Source of the DNA: Membranipora membranacea
Lineage: Eukaryota; Bryozoa; Gymnolaemata; Cheilostomatida; Membraniporidae
DNA length: 64,000 bases
Direction: 5' to 3'
Assembly: GCA_914767715.1 (NCBI GenBank)
Contig: OU612069.1
Span: forward strand, 3,226,001-3,290,000
The notes under the pieces were generated by a model. It saw nothing but the letters and a program-made list of their open reading frames with translations, was not told the origin of the DNA and did not search any database. How positions within the stretch are numbered: the first letter of the stretch is position 1; the number at the start of each line of letters is the position of its first letter. The translations under genes and the position numbers were made by a program. Of this stretch, positions 23,271 to 35,044 are shown piece after piece.

Positions 23271-24061
23271 AAGCACAACATAAGTCCATCACACTGCGGC
23301 ATTTTGTTTGTCTCCCTCTCCCAATTACATATGCCACCAGAAACCGTATTATTTGCAACACCAAGTTCATCACTACTACATGTATAACTATTACCAACTA
23401 TTATTTTTGTTTGTCTATATTTCAGGCTGTTTATCTCAGCCCTTTTTTTAGCAATGCTCAAAAACAAAACTTGATAATTATAATTTACACAACACTATGT
23501 ACATAAGTTACAGAAACAAATTAACTATCACGCATTTTGGCATCTAACTTTCATCAGAGTCGCTGCTGACACACACTACTACGCGGCGCCGCTTTTGGTG
23601 GACACTGATGTGATCTTCATCACTACTGCTGTTATCCTTCTCCATGTCAGTTGTCGGTCCCTGTTTCTTTGTCACTGCGCATGCTGAAGTTCATGGGCCT
23701 GACAGCGCATTGTCTGCTAGTGGTACATGTATCTCCTTAGCCCATTCAGCTAGTATGGGCTCCAACAATGACTCGAGTCTGTAATAATGATAAGATTTGA
23801 AAAGACGTTATTTTTGTCATTTTACCTAAAGCAATTATCATAGCATTACCAAATAATTCTATGTCATCAGTTATATAGCCTACACCACATTTCATTATTG
23901 GAGCGGTATGGCCAAGATAGTGCTCTGTGCAATGGGGTAGCTACCCCAATTGACAAGTCCAGTAGCCTGCTGACACTGAGGTAGGCTACTGTTTCTGGTT
24001 GACAGCATATCACATAATTTTATTATCACCTGTCATCAAATGCATTCACATTACATCACAA
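23271..24061. other. Intergenic / possible transposon remainder
   Basis: No coding exon recognised; a short GC-rich patch (ACGCGGCGCCGC near 23581) could belong to the pogo/Tigger copy. Confidence 0.35.
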
Positions 24062-24501
24062 TGTCGCAGTCTCAGAAAGCAGGGATAAGTAGGAAATTAA
24101 AAAAATTGAGATTCTTCTTCCATCTTGTACAGAATTTTGTGAGCTTTCTAACAAAGTACCAGTTGAATTCCTTGCTCAAATTGATTTGAAATTAGAGCCA
24201 CAAGGGGTAGGGCTCTTTGGCAAAATGTACAATATTGTCTATCTCAGGAAACGAGGTTCAAAGTTTTCGATTTATCAGTCAAACTATCATTCAGTCAATC
24301 AATCTAGCCAATAATATGATGGCTTCTGTTCATTTTTTAACCAATCTGATTGCAGATTCTAAAAGATCACTTCGTATTGGTTCTAGTAGATGGTTTCCTA
24401 GAAATTAGGAAAATTAAATAAAAACTAGGTTTTTTAACTTTAACCTCTCATATAACCAATTGGATAATCCCTACTTATCCCTGCTTTCTGAGACTGCGAC
24501 A
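24062..24501. mobile_element. 440-bp MITE with perfect 31-bp TIRs
   Basis: Left end 24062-24092 (TGTCGCAGTCTCAGAAAGCA...) and right end 24471-24501 are exact reverse complements over 31 bp. The interior is AT-rich, with no transposase. Perfect TIRs imply recent movement. I could not identify the target duplication. Confidence 0.9.
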
Positions 24502-25348
24502 CATTATTCTAGCAGTGTGATCATGAGAAACTATCGCAAGCAGCAGCAATATTTTTGTCACAAACTGTATTACCAATTAGCTGTTTGGCTGTACAAGTCT
24601 CGACAAGAAAGTGGTGCATAAAACAATGACAAATAACTATCTTTGCCTTGAGTGAATGCGGTTAATATTAATCATGATTTCCATGTAGTAAAATGTCAGC
24701 ACCAACATTTTTAATGGATAAAACAGTGCTAATAGGTAATTGCGACAGCATTGCTTGATCAGAAAATTTCATGCCTGAATCAAATCCATGATACTGATCA
24801 GAATTCTCAACTACTCGGATATTAGGCCATTGTGAGCATGTCTGGAGGATTTATGAAAATCATTGAATTAGCTGGGATTTTCATCAGTCCTTAGAAAATC
24901 TAAGAATTTTATGTTTATTTAATGCACAGATGCAATATTTACCCACATTTAGGGACACTTTTCATCACTCCATCCATAAAATATGTTTCATTGAAATAAT
25001 GTGACTTTTATGATTTGAATGGGATGCTCACTGCTCTAGTTATGAAGAAAACAGAGCATAAATTTAGAGTCACCAACCAGCCTCAATGGCTGAATTCATG
25101 CAGCAGCTCAGATTTCAAACCTAGGTTGAGAACCCCGTTGAGAACCCTGATACTGATACATCCCAGGGGTGGGTGTTTGACAGGAGACTCGCCGTCGAAG
25201 AAGAATATGAATTTAAAGAAGAAATAGGTAATAGTGTAATGGGCAATTCACAGAAATGTGCATACCTAAGCCCCGATACATGTACTAATTATAAACCATT
25301 GGTACCATTATAAATTTTGCAGCAAACTTGAACAAGCCTGTCTTCTGC
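24502..25348. other. Intergenic, no feature recognised
   Basis: No convincing gene or repeat. Confidence 0.4.
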
Positions 25349-25639
25349 TTACCTTTCCGTCAACTCCATATTCCAGTGGTGCGCCGTCAACTTGATAGGA
25401 ATTCCTAAGCCACCCTGCGTTATTTTCGACCTTTGACGGCGGATACTCGATACCTCAACATCCACCATCCCATCGTGTTGGACAAACTTGGTTATAATTC
25501 TGGATATTTCTCGCGGGAGATGACCCACAGTGAATTTCATCTCTCCCATCACGTACTTGACACCGACCGCATAGGGATCTATCGTGTTCGCTGTTTCGAG
25601 CTCAATTTGAAATGCAAACAATTTTTTTCTCAATTTCAT
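25349..25639 (-). pseudogene. HIRAN-like repeat-borne domain fragment
   Basis: A 96-codon minus-strand frame with NTIDPYAVGVKYVMG, then VGHLPREISRIITKFVQHDG and QGGLGIPIKL. This matches the HIRAN-like module (N-x-x-DPYAV ... VGHVPREISR ... GLEIPC) found in many invertebrate, transposon-associated proteins. It has no clear splice sites or partner domains nearby, so I treat it as a fragment, although it has no internal stop. Confidence 0.65.
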
Positions 25640-26124
25640 TGATAGTGGCCTGGCCTATCAATATCAGATGTGTGTGATCCCTGGACTGCCTGTAACTTCT
25701 AGACTTTCTGAGACTGACTGATGGATAATCATGCTGCTGTGCTGTGTATCATCATCTATTCGCTAACTGGCTGAAATCTTTAGTTTGCTTGCCTCCAAGG
25801 AGTCATCTAGAGCTGGAGTCCATATATTCTGGTATACATGGAAACCTCTTAATCCACAATAGAACACAAACATGATGATGTTGTTGGTGAAAAGAATTGA
25901 AATGATGGATGGTCTGCACAGAACAGTCAGTAAAGCTAGGTGAAAGGGTTACAGTGGAAGCGTCTGCTGTGTCTAGATATTTTTTATGTCTATTTTAGAA
26001 GTAGCCCTAAATCTCTCTTTACAACATATATTTAGGGTGGGTACTGTCAAAACCCGATGAACACCACTCAGTTTCATAAACAATGTACAATTATACAGGA
26101 ATACACCTTACCTACGCATGCAAG
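25640..26124. other. Intergenic, no feature recognised
   Basis: Nothing supported in this stretch. Confidence 0.4.
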
Positions 26125-26196
26125 GTAGTGTGGTGTAGTGGTCTAAGTTCCTTGCAATAAGATGGAGGGTTATGCCCCGGGTTCGAATCCCAGCTT
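26125..26196 (+). repeat. tRNA-derived SINE head
   Basis: TGGTGTAGTGGTCTAAG (A box) and CGGGTTCGAATCCCAG (B box) are well preserved at tRNA spacing. The acceptor stem is imperfect, so a SINE head or tRNA pseudogene is more likely than a working tRNA. Repeat R1 sequence follows directly. Confidence 0.65.
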
Positions 26197-26380
26197 TTAC
26201 TTGTCGAAATTTAGTACTAGCGAAATTTAGTACCAGGTCCAGATAGCGAAATTAAACTCTAACTAAATTAAACTCCTATAGGGTATATGACGCCTGCATC
26301 CGCCCATGAGGCGTTAGATTGCACACCAATTGGGAAATTAACTATAAATGGGCTGTATTAGGCTGGTTTCCGCCCATAAG
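26197..26380. repeat. Dispersed repeat R1 (copy 2)
   Basis: GCGAAATT motifs, AAACTCCTATAGGGT, GTATATGACGCCTGCATCCG and ATTGCACACCAATTGGGAAA relate it to 20313-20570. It directly follows the tRNA-like head, so it may be the body of that SINE. Confidence 0.55.
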
Positions 26381-27938
26381 CTTTTTATATGTTGTGACGT
26401 TCATGGCTTCAATACCCGGGATGAATGGTTAGAGAACCTTCAATAAAGGCTGTTAGAATAACAATCTAATATCATCATCTCTTCAAGATAAGGTCATGTA
26501 TAACAACACAAATGGCTCAATCAAAAAAAAACTTGGTTCGAATGCAGAGATGAATTCAAGTACTGTGCACATCCTTCCAGGCACAAGATTTCTCAGGTTG
26601 CCAGTGTTAGGATATGCTCAGGGATTACATATGATATTGGAGACATAGAGGTTCGTTTTGCATGTTTACACGCAACTAATATGTGGAGAGATTAGATGTT
26701 TGTTGTTAAGCCAAAAACGGAACATTTAGCAATCTCATATGTTAGTGTTACATACTGTATACACTTTTAAAAGTGCCAAAATTAGTAATAATGATAATTG
26801 CTCACGATGTTATACAGTTACAACAAACTCTCAATTGTATTATCTGTGTTCGATTGGCCAATCAGAAAGAAAAACACGAAACATCCAGCACAAGGCTATT
26901 TTATAGCAATGCATAGGTCTATTCCAAACATAACCCACCAGTAAGACACGCATAATAAATTTACTTGTGGCAGACAATGCATGCATTTCACAGGCTGTCA
27001 CTAGTTTTCAAATTCCAATCAACAGTTTATGGGAAACCTGCGTTGAGGTGATTTTGTTGCGTCGTTATATACCCATATTGGCATTGTCTTAGGAGCACAG
27101 TCCTAGACTTGATGTAGGCAACTGGCAAATGTTTCGTTTTCATATGTTTATTTGAAAAGTTGTATGCGAAAAACAAGCACATCATTTAAATCTTTTCAGT
27201 TGTAATTAGGAATTTGAAAAGCCATGCCGTTTCTATTATGTTTGGCTGAGTTTTAAGTTCAACAAACTTTTTGGAGCATTGTCATGATGAAAATCTTCTT
27301 CTATGTCTATTTCATATGCACAACAAGGTTTCCTCTCGAGCAATCTGTTCACACACGGCATGACATGATCAGTATATTCTTACACTCACAATTATTAGCT
27401 CTGTCAAGTGCCGTACCAGTAGGGCATGACTTTGTAAGGCTATTTTCGGTGTACTGATTGCATTCTCTTCCAGGTACAATCATGCGGAATAAGGAAAATC
27501 CATAAATGTAATATATAAATATTTGTAAACGATGAGGTGGGATTGTTTGCTTCAAATTTCAATATTGAAAGGCTAACCCACGGTGATCAAATAATGACTA
27601 TGACATCAAAAGCAGACATTTTCTTTCCCATTTTATAATGAAATTTTCAAAAAGCTCAATTTGAATTTCCTTCTAACATCACTGAAAATGCCAATCTTGA
27701 AAACCTTAATTAAAAACTACCTGACCATCAAAACATTTTTTAGTTATGGACAACATTGTATCAATAAGATCATATATATTTTACATTGCTGCCTCAACGG
27801 ACATAACAATACTACAAGAAGAGAAGATTACTACGATGTTGCACAAACAGGTTCAAATTGTAGTATGAACGAGCTGATGAACTAACGAACCAATCAACAA
27901 GTTATGCAAGATTATGCATGGTTACAATTAATACTCAC
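26381..27938. other. Intergenic, one weak Cys-rich frame
   Basis: At 27360-27480 on the minus strand a frame reads PGRECNQYTENSLTKSCP and NNCECKN. Its only nearby acceptor is out of phase with the exon at 27939-28148, so I do not join them. The rest shows nothing. Confidence 0.35.
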
Positions 27939-28148
27939 ACTTCATACAATATCTCTGTCCCCACATTGAAACGGGTTCTCTAATGATGATTCGTCCACCA
28001 CACTTGAGTGCAAGTGGTTTAACAACACAACATATAAATCCATCCACATCACATTCTCCCTCCAAATAGAACCAAAAGTTAAGGAAGGTTGCGCGCCAAG
28101 CCTCGCAAGGTTGCAAGTCTTGGGCATTTGTCCAGAAAATGCAGAATA
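27939..28148 (-). CDS. Candidate exon of a cysteine-rich protein (partial gene)
   Basis: On the minus strand, TTATTTCCAG precedes 28148 and the strong donor GTGAGT follows 27939, defining a 210-nt phase 1-1 exon. The open frame encodes eight Cys in about 70 residues (QPCEAWRATF, GECDVDGFICCVVKP, LKCGG, YCMKC). Symmetrical phase 1 exons are typical of shuffled extracellular modules. I do not recognise the module and found no neighbouring exons that fit. It could be chance, but good splice sites plus cysteine density argue otherwise. Confidence 0.4.
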
Positions 28149-29741
28149 CTGGAAATAAAACAGATTCAAATATATGAATGAGAAAATGATAAATGTTGGT
28201 TAGGCCAGCACACATTTTATCCACATGTCTGCAAAGCGTGAAACCCTTTGCATCTATCCTAGTTGATGGCTCCAGCATACCTCAAGTGACAAATAACTTG
28301 TGCTGCTTCATCTTATGACAAATAACCTTGGGATTTGTAGCAACAACGCAGTCACAAAGTCAACCTATTTTCCCCACTCACTCGATGTCTCAAAAGTGTT
28401 CACCACATCTCACAATCAACCGCATTTTAGTATTTATTGTCATTTATTTTGATTTCATGAGCTGCTAGTATTGTGATTATTGTTATGATAATTATTTAGT
28501 GTTATGACTTTGTTTCGGCAGTATGTGATTTAACGAAATTCTAGACCTGAGGAACATTGGTGAATGTGAAAGGTTAGATGAGTTATTCTTATATCTAGTG
28601 TACAGTATTCAGATTAAAAATAAAATTAAATAGTCCATTGTGTCCTGCCTTCAGTTTGTAGTTCATAGTTTACTGTTTACTAACTATGTTGACAGTTTGT
28701 AACGGAATATTATCATACTGTTTTATGAACCAAATCATAATATGCTGCTTTCAATGGTTATATGATTGGTAAAATTGGTTTGAGTCCCATCCAGTGGGAT
28801 GGGGGGGGGGCATTTCACAATTGACTGTTCCAGTCAATGGCACCCTAGGAGTTTTTTTCCTCTTTATATTTGTATTTTGACCCATACAACATCTGTGGTA
28901 AGCAGAAAGATGTGACGCCAAACCAGAAACACAGCTTATTTCCTCCCAGGGTCAGATTATTTGGCCATGTAAGACACCACATAACAAACACTGCCAACAG
29001 CCAAAAAAATTACATTGTCCTTCGCCTCTATACAACTAAGCAAACTAACAGCAATTTGTCTATTGTAATTAGCAAGTTTTTTTAGATTTTAGATTTTAAA
29101 TCATTGTTTTGGATGTTGCATAAATTGCATATATAATTGATATGCCAACCGTTAAGGAATTATTTTAACAAAAGGATAATTTCTGTGGCGTAAAAACAAC
29201 TTATCAAATTTTCAGTAGCAACATAGCACAATTTGGTTCGGTTTAAGGCTCCGGTGAATATCTGAATTCTTTGTATCACTATCATGACATTAATGCTACA
29301 CAACTCAAAAGGAAGCCAAAATCAGAATTGCGTTTTTGGATGAATTCGGCGATTCTTATCAATGTTTTATTCTAAATTGGGAGGACTTGAAATTCATGAT
29401 GCATTTAATATTTTTGACCACAACATTGATCCGGGTTTAACTAATTGGCTTGATTTACCTTGCAGCGCAACGCAGGTGGTTCAAGAATTATTTGCAAACT
29501 GTATCATAAATAATCAGGCTGCTTTCACAATATTTATCCAAAGAATTGTTTCTTCCCGTGAGAGAGAAAGTCAACCATGAGACAATATTATGATCAATAA
29601 GTTTTGAAAGCTCCATCCGGTCTATCCATTAGCTCCTTAGCAGTATATGATAATAACATTAAGAATGTAGTTCAATTGTTACAAGTATGAATAATGGTAG
29701 TACAAGCATTACTCAATGTTGTTCTGTCCTTCTGCTTTCAG
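28149..29741. other. Intergenic with a poly-G tract
   Basis: A run of about ten G lies at 28800-28810. No signal-peptide exon that would start the gene at 29742 could be identified. Confidence 0.4.
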
Positions 29742-31126
29742 GCTGTGAGCAACTCTCTCATTGTACAACGCTTACATTGGCTCCAAAAGATGGAAGAAAT
29801 GAAGAAGATGATATAGCGAGGTTTCGGTGGTCAGTAAATATTCCAAAGTTTTGATTTTGTATTTATCATTCATGATTTTAAGCATGGGTGGTCGCCATTC
29901 ATGTAGTTGATAAATTGTGTGAACCAAAAAACAGTTTTATATAATATATTTGAGGTATGATATTATATATCTGCCTGAGTTTTTTGTAACACAGCAGGAT
30001 ATAAGTTAAATAGTCATTGATAACAATATCAAAACCCATAATGCTTTATGAATTTGGCTGTTTTCTATTGTAGTGAGAACTATAAGGAAGCCCAGCGATG
30101 CCTTACATGTATTGAACAGAACGGCTGTGAGATTGCCAGAGAATACCTAGATGACCTAAGGGTTGCGGGTGCTGAAAAGGATAAAATATCTGCCTTGTGT
30201 AATGTAAGCTTCATCTTGACTTTGCGCTTATTGATGGAAAATTTATCATGTTAGGTTGTCAGTAAATAAAAATAATAACTACCCCTTAGGGTTCTAAGGG
30301 ATAATCTGCAAAACAACCATTTTCAGATCTGAATGTAAAAAGTTAAGAATCGGAAAATTGCTCCCTTATAATGACAATGCCGCTGACGACTTCTCTCTTG
30401 AGCTAGCTGCTGTATTGGCTTGTTGGAAGGAAGATATTGCCTGACCAGGTCATATGGATTATGATGGTAGATCAATAAAAGCTCCGGAGCATCATCAGCA
30501 ATCATATTATGTGACCATGGTGTTGACGGCTTGGCCTTTGTGAAGAACACCCTTGAAAGAAACCCAGAAACTACCCTAACATTCATTGCAATTGCGATGT
30601 GGAATACTATAGCTTAATGTTAAAATTTTTGCCAATGAAATATTTTGAGAATCCTACTGAGTGTTTTGAGAAGAAATGCTACACTTCAACATTCATACAG
30701 CTTTCTATGCTCAAATAAAGATAATGTATCAGGTTTTACTGGCAATCCAAAGTAAACAGCCAAGGGATGATTCAAAACCTTGTTCCTATGAACTGCAGAA
30801 ATCCATAGTAAATACATAATAAATTCTGTTGAAACCAAAAATCAAATAAATTTCATTAAAAGTGCATGAGGGGAGGGGAAATATGTGCACTTGTACTTTT
30901 ATATTATTGTTTTTGTTATATATTATGTCATATATATTGGAGATTTACTGCCAGTAATAAGCTCACTAAGGCACTAGCAGATCATTGAGACAACATGGAT
31001 AAAGGTTTCAGACAGACGTGTCTGGTTCATCTAATTTTGCTAACCATTCATGTTGGTATAGACTAGATTGCTACCAGTAATGTGTGATCTTTTCAGGCTG
31101 GTTGTGGAGTTTTGAACACCAACTAA
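29742..31126 (+). CDS. Cysteine-rich protein, three 3' exons (partial, unrecognised)
   Basis: Exons 29742-29820 (after CTTTCAG), 30074-30203 (after ATTGTAG) and 31097-31126 (after TTTTCAG, stop TAA) join in frame with phases 1, 2 and 0. The product piece is about 78 residues with Cys throughout (CEQLSHC; EAQRCLTCIEQNGCEIARE; SALCNAGCGVLNTN, then stop). The even cysteine spacing suggests a secreted or GPI-type extracellular domain; I do not recognise the family. A 5' exon with a signal peptide must lie upstream but was not found. The middle exon, flanked by good splice sites, is the strongest part; the 9-codon last exon is tentative. The last intron contains a stray lectin signal exon at 30995. 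Confidence 0.5.
30995..31051 (+). pseudogene. Orphan signal-peptide exon of the PAN-lectin family
   Basis: MDKGFRQTCLVHLILLTIH (19 codons), then a GT, closely parallels the first exons of the three lectin genes (all begin MD, then a basic stretch, then leucines ending LH or LN, and split in phase 0). The donor here is GTTGGT, weaker than the others. No PAN or lectin exon follows on this strand before 42 kb. It sits inside the last intron of the gene at 29742-31126. Confidence 0.6.
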
Positions 31127-33764
31127 AAGGAAGTGAGAGTTTGTCTGGAGCAAATTTCCCTGGAAAGTTTTCTACTTAGCGATTAGAGCATCAAAACGCA
31201 AAACAACTTTTTTTGGGGGGCAGCTGACTTTTAAACAGATCCTCAAGCTCCTAGCTATATTTAATTTATTTCTCATCACCATCATGTTTTTCTTTGTTTC
31301 AATTCCAAACAGGCTTCGCAATCCAACAGTGTAACAGTTTTGAGAGCGCCACATACTGCATCGTAAATAGCAGCACCATATACAAATAGACATGACAAGT
31401 GCAAAGCACTGAACAATCTAAATGATCCCATGCTGGAAGCCATCTTTAAGCTTCCAAAGGTTGGACAACCATATTATAATCTACAGCTGCAACTCCTTTG
31501 CTTTCTTGTCTACTTCATTTACATATTATAATATTTAGTTTTTCAAAAGGACAGAAACAATATTCTCAACATTGAATGGATGATGTTTGACTGATCTTGT
31601 TGCTGCACTGCCTCGTGACGTGCAACACAGCGCTCATGAATTTGGAATAAAGCTTCAGCTATTAGTTGCATAGGTTTGACAAAGTTTTGTGATATGTTAC
31701 ACAGGTCATCACAGCGTGAAGATAACATATCCAACATTGATTTTCGATACTGCTTTTTGATTGTAGCTGTACATCAATGAAAGGGAGATAAGGTTAACAT
31801 TATTACAGCCCAGATGGCAAAGGTAATTTGATTGTAATGAAAGATCATGGTTTACTTCGCTATGATATAGAGCTGACAGAAAATAAGGTGAGCATAGTAA
31901 ATTTGATGTTATCTCTAGGTAATGAATTGGAATTGCGCATATTTAGTGTGTGTCACATGCGGATTGAGGTTGCGCATGTTAGTAATGGTCAATACTTGTT
32001 ACTGCCCGCTAACCTTATCAAAAGATTCTTACTGCACCTTCAACATCAAAAAAGTAAAATGTTCATTGGTGTTATATTTTTGACTTATTCAACATATCAA
32101 TGCTATTACTCAGTTATTTAAATTCAATAATGCTCGGTTGAAGTTATCTCCTCCTTACTTTTCCAAAAGCTATCTCCTTCTTACAGTTTTTAATTCAGAA
32201 TAACCACATTTGGTCACCTGGATTGTTAGTCAATCAGCTAACTATTCATTTATTTTTTTCTGCAAAAACTCCAAATCTGAGAAAAATATCTCTAAGTTCA
32301 TGTTTTTCTGTTTGGGCAGAATTACATTTCGACATGGTAACTCACAGAGATCTGGTTTTTTAGGAGCATCAGTTCATCACATTATCTAAATGAGCTTTTA
32401 AGGGCATTTTTGAAATATTTTTATAACATATTTAAAATTGCGATTCACTTTTTCATTACAGTGTTAATTTCATCCATCAGTGCAGTCGCAATGTTGCGCA
32501 AGGCAGAGCAAAGAGCCTATGTATTTGTAGTTTCTATGCCATTGTGTACAGTTTCAAACAAATTTTAATTGCCTTTTATCAAAAGAGTGGAGCAATTTAC
32601 AAATGGCAATGGATATGCTATACTGAACTTAAACAAAAGAATATTTCTGTTGATTGATATAAGTTTTCAGTATAGATTGTTGTGACCCATCAGTCACCCA
32701 TCAAATTCTATCAGAATGAGTATTTACCTCAAAATAATTAATTTTCATCATTCTACATACATATTCAGAAATTTCCAGAATCTATATCAGATTCGATACT
32801 CTGTTTGTCTTGTAGTATTGCACTTTTAGCCAGTCAGATCTGCACTTTTACCTCGATAGAATTTTTGATTTTTGGTTATTTTGGAAATTCCTGCTCAGAC
32901 CAAATATATTTTCCAACCAGTATTCCAAGCCCAAAACCCCAGGTCTGATACAAAAATTGGCCCATATTGAGTGTGCCCTGTTTTGTTATACCAATTATAT
33001 TGCATTTAAGATATCATATCATATTATGTTGAATCAATAGGCTCTAGTGGCTGGCTGCTCATAAATTCACATTTTTGAAATCGACCATGATACCTTGTCG
33101 ACATTCAATTATCCACACTCGCTTTACTCAACAAAACCATGGTCCATGCTTCTAAAAAAGTTATACAAGGTTGCGATCACTTCACTCTTGGCTAGCCGAG
33201 TAAACATTTTTCCGGGAGTTATTGCACAATCAAGTAGACGGTGCTCGGGGGAGAGGTGTTTATGCTATACCATCCTCACTTCGTATGTTTCTATATTCCG
33301 AAACATGGTATGGATTTGGCTTTTTGAGTGGATACTGTTCAATGATATCATTTTTAAAATACACCCAAATGTTTGAGCTTAAATTTTACACGAATGTCAT
33401 CCCATTATTTTATTATTGAAAAACACTAATGTAATTATGCTGGATGCGTATAGGATTATGATAACTGTGTGTCTGGAGGGCTCACCCCTAATAACACACA
33501 TGATATTCTTTGGGAAATATTCTGCTGCATTTTCAGTGAGCTGGTATGGTCGACCTTGGTGTATCACCATTTAGGAATTGCAGTCCTTAAATAACCATTG
33601 ACAGCATTGATGTCACGGTTGAATTTGTAAATTTTTTCAAAATCGTGCCCTGGGACTGTATCTATACTTTCTATATATTCATGTATTCAGGCATTATTAC
33701 ATCTGATTAAAATTGAAGGTTGATTTAAATCAGATGTCTTGTCACAAGCCATCCCGGAGCATAG
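31127..33764. other. Intergenic, no feature recognised
   Basis: AT-rich DNA; frames up to 97 codons exist but none shows a recognisable domain or convincing splice context. Confidence 0.4.
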
Positions 33765-33885
33765 GCGGCGAAATTCGTTGCCTTAGTGGCCAGGCCACAA
33801 TATCTGCGCCAGGTTGCTCTCTGTTTGCAGGCAGGTCGGAGCACAACTGGGTTCCAACCAAAGCCCAGTAGACGATGGACCGCAG
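33765..33885 (-). repeat. tRNA-derived SINE, family S1 (copy 3, head lost)
   Basis: On the minus strand CCGACCTGCCTGCAAACAGA and GTGGCCTGGCCACTAAGGCA match the S1 body at 9691-9895; the tRNA head is reduced to a decayed GGTTGGAACCC. Confidence 0.7.
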
Positions 33886-35044
33886 ATACATTTGATATGA
33901 GGCCCTTTCGATAAATTTCAGGTTCAACGATTGCACAGACCAAGGGTACATTGTGGCAGCATCATTCAAGGATTTTAATAGTTAATCCTATTGTAAAAAC
34001 TGCCACAATATCGCCTTCCTAGCTATACCCACCTTATAAATTTAGCTAGGTGTAATTTAAGCATAAAACATTAAGTCTAATCGTGGAGTAAGGCTGTACA
34101 AAAAGAAATTTTTATGGGAGAGCCTGCATATTCTTTTTTTTACTATAATCAAAAACTTTGAATTCAGTTCATTCTCCAGAACCCTATTATTGTGACAAAT
34201 AGATGAAAGGAGTTTTTGGCATCAAGTTTCACATAACTTTCCCCTTGACACATAGCTTGCATGTACCTTGACCAAGGAGTAAAAAACTCTGTCTTTGACT
34301 ATTGTTGAAAAATTTACTCTGTACCCCTTTACTCTGTCAAGCAGTCTAGCCACATGCTTGAAACTAAAATGTTTTACACAGATAGATAGATGGGGTGATA
34401 ACTCTATACTGCAAATGAGCCAACAAATTTTGACAATAAGAGAAGACAACTTCTTAGCCTAAGATTTGCCAAAATTGACTTTAATGAACTGAGTAGGAGT
34501 AGGAATAGTCTATCCACCATTCATGGATGAGGGGGCAACTCAATTTATAATTACATGTCTTCTAATGTCAGACCAATATATTCAGTTGACGAAAATTCAT
34601 CTGTTCTGTCTTTCTGGCACTGTGAATGGGTACCCTTTGAGACGTATTATAATGAATATATTTAGTTCACTGCTCTAACAAGTGATATTATAGAATTGTT
34701 ACAACATTTTCACTTAGTCATAAAATATACTAATAATTCAATTATTGGCAATATTTTATGAAGGAAATCCTCATATACAGTTTCTCTGACAAATACTTCA
34801 AATTCAAAGATTAATAGGCATTTCTGTGCTCAAGTTAACATTAAATTATGCTTGGCTTATAATAAACTAAAATTAATAAAAACACTAATAATATATCTTA
34901 ACACAATGCAATTAGAAATAAGTGACAGCCAACATACTCATTCAAACTGCTTAACCTACCAACAGTCATCAAATCACTCTTTGCTCAAACAGTTATCAAT
35001 TGAATACAATGAAGAAATTTTATCATGTTGTTTTGTATCCACGC
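33886..35044. other. Intergenic, no feature recognised
   Basis: Downstream region of the minus-strand lectin gene; no clear poly(A) signal immediately after its stop. Confidence 0.35.

Noticed and set aside
27349-27490. Cys-rich minus-strand frame as the next exon after 28148-27939
   Set aside because: The only nearby acceptor gives phase 2, incompatible with the phase 1 donor.
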